Source of the DNA: Meandrina meandrites
Lineage: Eukaryota; Cnidaria; Anthozoa; Scleractinia; Meandrinidae
NCBI GenBank assembly: GCA_963693305.1
Contig: OY855906.1
Coordinates: forward strand, 30,625,126-30,689,125
Direction: 5' to 3'
Length of the DNA: 64,000 nt
Positions within the stretch are counted from its first letter, which is position 1. Each line of letters opens with the position of its first letter. Positions 46,501 through 55,500 of this stretch are shown one piece after another. The translations under genes and the position numbers were made by a program. Under the pieces are notes generated by a model, which saw only the letters and a list, made by a program, of their open reading frames with translations, ran no database searches and was not told the DNA's origin.

Positions 46501-49500
46501 CTTAATACAGTCAACTCCTGAAAACTCGAACCCTCGCTTAAACTCAAACCAAAATCAATTTCCCCTGGATTTACGTCGTACATTTACTGTAATTTTACCC
46601 TCGGTAACTTGAACCCTTGATAACTCAAACCTCCCACTTACTCAAAGCAATTTTCGTTTCCCTTTGTGTCATTTTCTATATAATTTTATCCTCAATAACT
46701 TGAACCATGTCTGTCAATACATGACAAGTCAAAACAAACAGTGTACTGTTTGCAGTTCCTGGACTTCTCCTGTTGCTAAGTTCTTTTGTTTTGTTTCACA
46801 TTGCGTTATGTTCTGGTTTATATGAAATTAAGAAAAGTATTGTTCCATTTTCAGTTGGCTTCCCTATAAATGTATAATTAAATTTATAAATGTACACTGC
46901 ATGAATAGATAAACCAAATCACATGAACTTTGAAAATGTAAATTGCATGAGTTTTGTACCATCCTGTGAGAAGCTCAACATTGTTCTCTTTTAAAGAACC
47001 TATTATACAGTTTACAGTTCCTGGACTTCTCCGGTCCCTGCTGCTAATCAGCCTTTGTTATATTTTTCACATTACGTAACGTTCCAATTTATACAATTTA
47101 GATTATTGTTTTATTTTCACCGACTTCTCTACTCTGTAATTAAATTTGATTAAAATGTATGTGCAAACTGAATAGAAAAACATCAAACACCTTTTTTCTC
47201 ATATTTCCAGTTATTTGTTCTTGACGCCTAACAACTCAAAGTCCTGGTAACTCGAACCTTTTTCAATTTCCCTTGAAGGTTTGAGTTATTGGGAGTCGAC
47301 TGTACTCTCCAATAAATGAAATATGGAAGCACATAATATTATTACAATTTTTTTTAATTTACTTATTTTTAACAACATTTACTGTATAATTCATTACAAT
47401 ACAATAAAATAAAATTACTTACAATATAGCGCAGCTACTTTATATTATTATAAATTGCAAAGCCCAGTTATCAGAATAGCGGGAAATTTGCCAGTAGCTA
47501 GCTAGGTTGCCTGTAATTTTAAGGCAGTTAGCTTTAACCAAAGTTCCCAGATCACCCTACCCTTACTTGCGATGAAAAGCTGGGTTCAATATCATACGTC
47601 TTCTTTTCCAGGACTCATAATCCATGTTTGTGGGCAATCCTTGGCCAAGAAATCTATATAAAAACATGGAAATACGTACCATTAGAAGAATGGCAAGTGA
47701 AGATAACTGATATATGTAGAATTGGTGCTATATAGTGGAACATCTCCTTTTAATGCAATTGGCAGAAATTTGGCATCAACTCTCTAGCTCTTAAAAACAA
47801 ACAACAACAACACAAAATTAAGTACCTTTGCCCATACAGATAGCAAAGATTTGCATATGATAGGGGATGTTTTGGAAGATTCTTGAGTATTAGTGTGTCC
47901 TTTGAAATGAAAGGAAATATAGAATTATTAGGCAATATTAATATGCATTTTGACAAGTTAGATTGCTATTTACATTTTCTTAATTTAGCTTTTCCCTTGA
48001 TTAAACACTACCTTGGGGAATCCAGCAATTACAAATCTAAATCCACAGTTCTACTCAAAAAGCATGCAGTCAAAAATTCTGAATATTCCAGAGGGTTTTT
48101 GCCAAAAAGTACCAATTTGTGCCCAAAAGGTGTCTGTACTTGTCCATGACAAATTTTTTCTTTTACCATTTGTATTAGAAAGCCACCTGGTTACCCTGTG
48201 CACCCTCCCACTAGATCTGCCCAGGCTGTAAATTCTTCTAAACTATTAGGTTCAGTGTTGAACAATCTTTAGTCTGTAACAATATTTTGAAGCAGCGCCA
48301 GCAGGCAGTTCCTGCGGCATTAGTATTGTAGTATGCGCATGCATGTTTTCGCGCCATAAAGATCGTGTTATGTTTTTATGTCGGCCATCTTGGTTGTATT
48401 AAAAACCGCTGTTGAAGTTCTTTCGTTGTGACGTTCGTTCTCGTCTCCTTAACATTGGCGTGGTGGCAGCGGCGATTAACCCACGTCCTCAGGAGCCCGA
48501 GTGTCGTCTCGCTGGCCCAAGCAACAACGAGTCTACCTATCCTATGGTCGAGTGAACTCTGAGCAGCCTTCTCATTGTAAGGAAAGTATAACTTCACTGT
48601 TCCTTACTGTTATTGTGTTTAACATGAATTCAAGTAGAGCCCCGAAACAGTGGTCCCTAACAAAGAATGAAAGTATCACATCATTTGAAGCTTGGCGGCA
48701 GAATCTTCAGTATTCCCTGTCTTTAGACGCCAATTTCGCCCCCTTTTTAGCAGATACTTTTACATGGCAGAAAAAGTCGTCCACTGCCCCCAATAGAGGG
48801 CTGACTTCCGATGGGGAAGCAGTGCCAGAAGCTCGCTGGCGTACCGCCGCACAGAAAAATGTACACCTTGAACTCATGTTAGGTCAAATAGCAAATTTTT
48901 GCCCCGTCATTTCACGCAATACTATTGTGAAGAATACAACTTCAGTCAAGTCCATTTGGCAAGCAATAAGGTCTCACTTTGGCTTCCAATCCACCGGTGC
49001 TCACTTCCTAGATTTCTCTAACACTAAACTTGAAGTTGATGAACGCCCTGAAGACTTGTTTCAACGGTTAATGTCCTTCACAGAAGATAATTTGCTTGTT
49101 ACAAATGGCAACATAACCCATCATGGTGAAGTCGTTACCGTTGACGAGGAGCTTTCTCCCACACTTGAGAATTTCGTGGTTTTAACCTGGCTTCGCCTCA
49201 TTCATGCCGATTTACCTGCCCTCGTCAAGCAGCGCTACGGAACTGAGTTAAGATCCAGAACTCTAGCGTCCCTGAAACCTGAAATTTCGCAGGCTCTAGA
49301 CTCTCTTCTCGATGAGATTCGCTCTTCCGCCGACACCAAGATCCTCCGAGCCACTGCCTCGCGGTTCAGACAGCCACCTCCTCGCTCCTCCTACAAATCA
49401 TCTTCACAGGCATTGCCTCCCAACAGGCGACCGAAGTCCTGTGTGTTATGTAAGCAAGCCAGCCGCAATGACCAGCATTTCCTAAGTGCGTGCTCATATT

Positions 49501-52500
49501 TACCTCCGGAGGACCGTACTTACCTTTCTCGGTCTCGCCTTACCTCTACCTTTGACGACGAGGAATCTGACTATGAGCCCCCACTCTTCCCTGACGAGGA
49601 TGACCCACCTCTACGCACTGCAGCTCGTACCGTTTCACGCCGTGTCAGTACAAAACAGTCACCCCACTTCAAGGCTTTTTACAAGCACCATCCACTCCGA
49701 CTGACCCTTGACACAGGTGCGGAGACTAGTATGATCAAGTCCTCTGTGGCCCGTTCAATTGGTGCAACAATTGTAAAATCTTCCCAACAACCATTACAAG
49801 CTGACGGCATGACTCCCTTAGCTGTAGCCGGGGAAACTCACCTCATCTTATCCCGAGCAGACAAACAACTCGGTCTTGACGCCCTCGTTGTTGACGACTT
49901 AGATGTCGACGTCCTGGCTGGCACACCCTTCCTCATTGCCAATGACATCACCGTACGTCCTGCATTGTGCCAAGTACGTATCCAGGACTTTGATGTCATA
50001 CACTACAACCCTGATAGTGATTCAACTGGTTCTCATGCTATACGACGGGCACAAAGTTATGTCCTACGCGCCTCCTCGTCCGCAATGGTTGTTTGGCCTG
50101 GTGAATACGTGGAACTGGACGTCCCTTCCGACCTAGGAGACGACTGCGTACTTGCCCTTCAACCACGCACAGACACCCCAATATCGAAACACACCAAACC
50201 CACCTGCATTTGGCCTGAACCTCAAGTTATAGAAGCAGTTGGATCCAAAATCCGCTTGACCAACTCTTCCAACGAGCCGAAAGCCATCAGCCGCCACGAG
50301 CACCTCAGTGAGATCCTACCCACAGCAGATGCACCTTCACCGTCCCCCAACCCAGCAGCCACCTCTCCCTCACTTCCAGTGAAGCCACACAGTCGACCTC
50401 CCTTCTCGTCTTCCGTGTCCCTAGACCCCGACAAATTGCTTCCAGATGCCACTCGTCTTAAGTTTCAACAGCTCTTGCAGAAATACGACAGAGTCTTCAA
50501 TCCCGACATAACCGGTTATAATGGCGCTGCTGGCCCCATTAAAGCAACCGTGAATATGGGCCCCGTACAGCCCCCACAACGGAAAGGCCGCGTACCTCAG
50601 TACTCCCGCAACAATCTGGTTCAACTCCAAGCTAAGTTCGACGAGCTGGAACAGGCCCAGGTCTTCCGTCGCCCCGAGGACCTAGGCATAACTGTCGAGT
50701 ATCTTAACCCGTCATTCCTTGTAAAAAAGCTGTCCGGTGGTCACCGACTTGTGACTGCATTCGCCGACGTAGCACGTTACAGTAAACCACCGCCATCTCT
50801 AATGCCAGACGTCGACACAACCTTGCGCACTATCGCACCATGGCGCTACATGATCCAAACTGATCTCACCCGAGCGTTCTACCAGATCCCTCTCGCCCAG
50901 TCTTCTCTAAAGTACTGTGGCGTAGCCACCCCCTTCCGTGGAATCCGTGTATACACAAGATCAGCAATGGGGATGCCTGGCTCCGAAACTGCACTCGAGG
51001 AACTGATGTGTCGTGTTTTGGGTGACTTAATTCAAGAAGGTTGCGTAGCTAAGCTCGCGGACGACCTGTACTGTGGCGGCGATTCACCCGAAACCCTCTT
51101 GTCCAACTGGAGTCGGGTACTGGAGGCGCTCGACCGTTGTAACCTCCGTTTGTCCCCTATGAAGACTGTCATTTGCCCCAAGACCACCACCATCCTTGGC
51201 TGGATCTGGTCCCAAGGCAAGCTATCAGCCAGCCCTCATCGTATCGCCGTCTTACAGTCATGCCCTCCTCCCGAAAGTGTGAAAGGCCTCCGTTCCTTCA
51301 TTGGAGCCTATAAAGTACTCAGTCGCGTACTCCCAAACTGCTCCGACATAGTAGACCCCCTTGAGAGCTCCCTCACAGGCCTCCAGTCTAGCGACAAGCT
51401 GCTTTGGGATGAGAACCTCACCTTTAGGTTCAAGTCTGCTCAAGAGTACCTGTCCAAACACAAATCCATCGTCCTACCTCGTCCTTCTGACATTCTTTGG
51501 ATAGTAACTGATGGCTCAGTCACGAAGAGGGGCCTTGGTGCTACATTGTATGTTACCCGTGACAGTCGTCTTTACCTTGCTGGCTTCTACAGCGCCAAGT
51601 TGCGGAAACACCAAGTCACCTGGCTCCCCTGCGAGGTCGAAGCCTTATCCATTGCTGCTGCAGTCAAGCACTTCTCTCCATTCATCATCTAGTCGCAACA
51701 GCCTACGACCGTATTAACTGACAGCAAACCATGTGTCCAAGCAATTGAAAAGTTATGCCGCGGCGAATTCTCGGCCAGTCCTCGAGTGACTTCCTTCCTA
51801 ACGACCGTTAGCCGTTACCAAGTCAGCCTACAACATTTGGCTGGTAAGGCCAACCTTCCATCTGACTTCACCAGTCGCAACGCCCCCGACTGCAGTGAGC
51901 CTACTTGCCAAATTTGCACCTTTGTCCACGAAATGGAAGACTCAGTAGTACGTAGCGTTTCGCTTCAGGACATTCTCGATAAGAAGTCCAACCTCCCGTT
52001 CACCACAAGATCAGCATGGCTACAGATCCAGAACGACTGCCCCGACCTTCGAAGGGTTCATGCCCACCTCAAACAAGGCACTCGCCCTTCAAAGAAGATC
52101 ACCAATATTCGCGATGTCAAGCGGTATCTCAGCTGCACCTCTATTGCCCGTGACGGAGTTCTCATAGTTAAACACTCCAAGCCTTTCGTTCCTGCTTCCG
52201 AAGCAATTATTGTGCCCTGTTCTGTACTGGATGGTCTTCTAACTGCCCTCCACATTAAACTAAACCACCCTTCCCGCCATCAGCTCCAAATGGTGTTTCA
52301 ACGACAGTTCTTCGCCCTTGATATGACCGACGCAATTTCCCGTGTTACATCTGCCTGCCACACGTGTGCTTCCCTTAAGTCGTTTCCCAGCACCTTAGTA
52401 TCCCAATCCTCCGATGACCCTCCCGTAGTGATAGGAATCTCCTTCGCCGCTGATGTAATAAAGCGCCACCGTCAGTTCATCCTCATTCTCCGAGAGTGCT

Positions 52501-55500
52501 CCACGTCATTCACTGCATCTTGCTTGATACCTGACGAAAAGCACGATACCCTACGTGATGCCCTCACTAAGCTAATCGTCGGTTTACACCCTCTTGATGG
52601 TCCTAGAGCCGTTATACGAGTTGATCCCGCTCCTGGTTTTTCATCCCTGAGCAACAACGACTCACTTGGACACTTAAACGTCTCAATCGATGTCGGCCGT
52701 ATTAAGAATAAGAACCACAACCCTGTCGCCGAGAAGGCTGTCCGCGAACTTGAAGAAGAGCTCCTCCGACAGCAACCAGGTGGAGGACCAGTAGGTGAAG
52801 TTGGCCTCGCTCTGGCTACCGCACGTCTTAACTCCCGCCTTCGTTTCTCGGGCCTATCTTCTCTCGAGTTGTGGACCCAACGCAACCAATTCACACATGA
52901 GCGGTTGCCGTTATCAGATTACCAACTCATACTCGATAGGCACAAACATCGTTCTACTAACCACGCCTATAGCGAGAAATCCAAGAACCCCCACGGTCTC
53001 ATCGCCAACACGCCACCTCTACAAGTTGGAGATATTGTCTACCTCTTCTCTGACAAGGACAAGTCACGCGCCCGTGATCGTTATGTCGTTGTCTCCATCG
53101 ACACCCCTTGGTGTTTTGTGAAGAAGTTTCGTGGCTCACAACTACGAGCCACTTCTTACAAAGTCAAACTGTCCGAATGCTATTCTGTACCCTCTTCCGT
53201 CATTGTGTCCAGCCCTCCAAGCCATCCAACTCTTCCAGACGTGAACGACGAGCCTCCAGTAACTCCTGCGGTGTTCCCAGCCCCGGTACATCCTATGTTA
53301 GCTCCCCCTGCACCTCCAGAACTCATCACCATTCCGTCTGACGAGGAGCAAGTCCCATCCTTCACCAGTGATGACCCACCACTTAATACCACCAGTAGGT
53401 CACCTGCCCCAGTCGCTGTACAAGATGAGTCAAGCACAAGCGTTGCTGCCACAGATCAGCCAATGTTGTCTCCTCCCAACTTTCCTGCCCTCCCTGATTC
53501 AAGACCTCAAAGGCAGCGCAGACCTCCTTCATACTTGCAGGATTATGTTAGATTCCAAACGTGCGCGTGGTAGCTTTAGATCCACATTTAGTTCTAAGTT
53601 CACACTTTCACAAGATACTACTAGAGACTGAGACATTTGTTTAGTCTGTCGTAATTAACATGCACTTTACTTGGTTTAGTTGATATTTTCATTGCCCGTG
53701 TACTTCAAGCCCTTGTACCGGTACAGTTTGTCAGTTCGCTACCATTTATAGGAGAGAAGAGGTTGCGCCAGCAGGCAGTTCCTGCGGCATTAGTATTGTA
53801 GTATGCGCACGCATGTTTTCGCGCCATAAAGATCGTGTTATGTTTTTATGTCGGCCATCTTGGTTGTATTAAAAACCGCTGTTGAAGTTCTTTCGTTGTG
53901 ATGTTCGTTCTCGTCTCCTTAACATTGGCGCAGAGGTTTTCATACCTTTACAATCTCTGAATCACCTATTACAATAAATGGCATGTTTGCAAACCAAACC
54001 AGCAAAACCTTGCCGTATTCCATATGCCTGTAAAAAACAACCGAGTTATCAGTAATTCTCAGTTACCAGTTAAATTTTTGCTGATTTCTGTCAGCTTTTT
54101 TTTAAAGGCTGATCCATATTTTCCGATTTTGACAGCTGCCAGTTGAAAAATCTGTTCTTGGTGCCTCTTTCAATAATACCTTTTTTCTGGGGAGTGACTC
54201 ATGGCTGGCTCTGTTAAAACTTGGCATAATGTGGTTACCCTTAAGCCTGGGCCAAACAATAACGAGGATGAGAGTTCTCGCTTATGAGAGTTTGCATCAG
54301 CTCTCATCGATTATCATCAACTTGGGCCAAACAAGAACGAGAGTCATTGAGAGTCCATCAAGAGTGACTACAAACAACAGCAAACTCTCATCAACTCTCT
54401 TGAAAAATATGAGCCCGTTTAAAGTTGATGACAGAACTTTCACGAGAGTCAATGAGAGTGCATGAGTTCAAAGAGCAAGTGTTCAAACTTACATCAACTC
54501 TCATACTCGTTTGGCCCAGGCTTTAGAAAAACTAGGGAAAAATGAAAAGCCACACCTTGAAAAAGCGGATTTTGTATCATTAACATCCCTATCGTTTTCA
54601 TATGGAAGAGAGATTCCAAGCTATTCCTCTTGGCTTTAAACTGACTGACCCACCCCAATTGTGGATTGAAAATTATGTAACCCACCCTCTGAGTGAAATA
54701 ATAACATTTAATAGTTCACGCTACTTAATTAAACTTAGACAACAATAACCTCAGGGTTGAAAACATTGTCACTAGCATAACAAAAAATTAAAAAAAAAAA
54801 CTAAGACATTTCTCAGGAATGTGCTATAATCCCGTTAGCTTCATCACCTGGCAGTAAACTAGCATCCTGCTAAAAACACACTGAATATTAACTGCGTTTA
54901 CATGATTAACTAATGATAAAATCAAATTAAAACAATTTTAAAACATCTGAAGATTCTTAGTTAAATTAACCTAGAATATAATTTACCATGAAAATCTCTT
55001 TAAATTATAATATTATTAAAGGAGTAAATATTAGCTCTGTGCAGCATTACTTACCATTCCAGAAATTTTTTATGACTGTGAAGTCCATTACTACGATGTG
55101 AAATTAATTCACCAATATGGCCCATGAAAAAACTAACAAAAAATTAAAAATAAATAAATAAATAGAAGCCAAAACTTAAACCACAAAATATTTTATATTA
55201 CAAATGCCACCTCTCTCGTCCTTTCTCCAACTGAATTAATTCTCAGTAAGGAAAAGGATATTTAAGACAAAGAATAAGTTAAACTTAACCTTTTTATATG
55301 TGGAATATTATCTATACAATCAGAAATTATTGTATGGTGAGTTATCACTGAATGAATTTATGGGCAATACTAAATTCAAATATAACTTTGAAAATTTAAG
55401 TGTAGTTGAAGCAAATTGTAAAAAAAGTGTATCGAAGGAGGGGTTATAGCATCAGGAGAAACATTGTTTTAAAGATGTATTGTAATTTTTGATCTAGTGT

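Larger units (their letters stand above)
48292..53933 (+). mobile_element. Ty3/Gypsy-type LTR retrotransposon in P450 intron 3
   Basis: Two 164-base LTRs (48296-48459 and 53766-53929) differ at two positions I can see. GCAG flanks both sides (48292-48295 and 53930-53933) as a likely 4-base target duplication. A primer-binding region starts TGGTGGCAGC after the 5' LTR. A purine tract GGAGAGAAGAGG (53751-53762) precedes the 3' LTR. The coding order gag, protease, reverse transcriptase, RNase H, integrase is the Ty3/Gypsy order. The element is antisense to the host P450 gene. Confidence 0.9.

Noticed and set aside
48501..48623. Extended start of the retrotransposon gag frame
   Set aside because: The codon at 48501 is GTG, not ATG; the first ATG is 48624.
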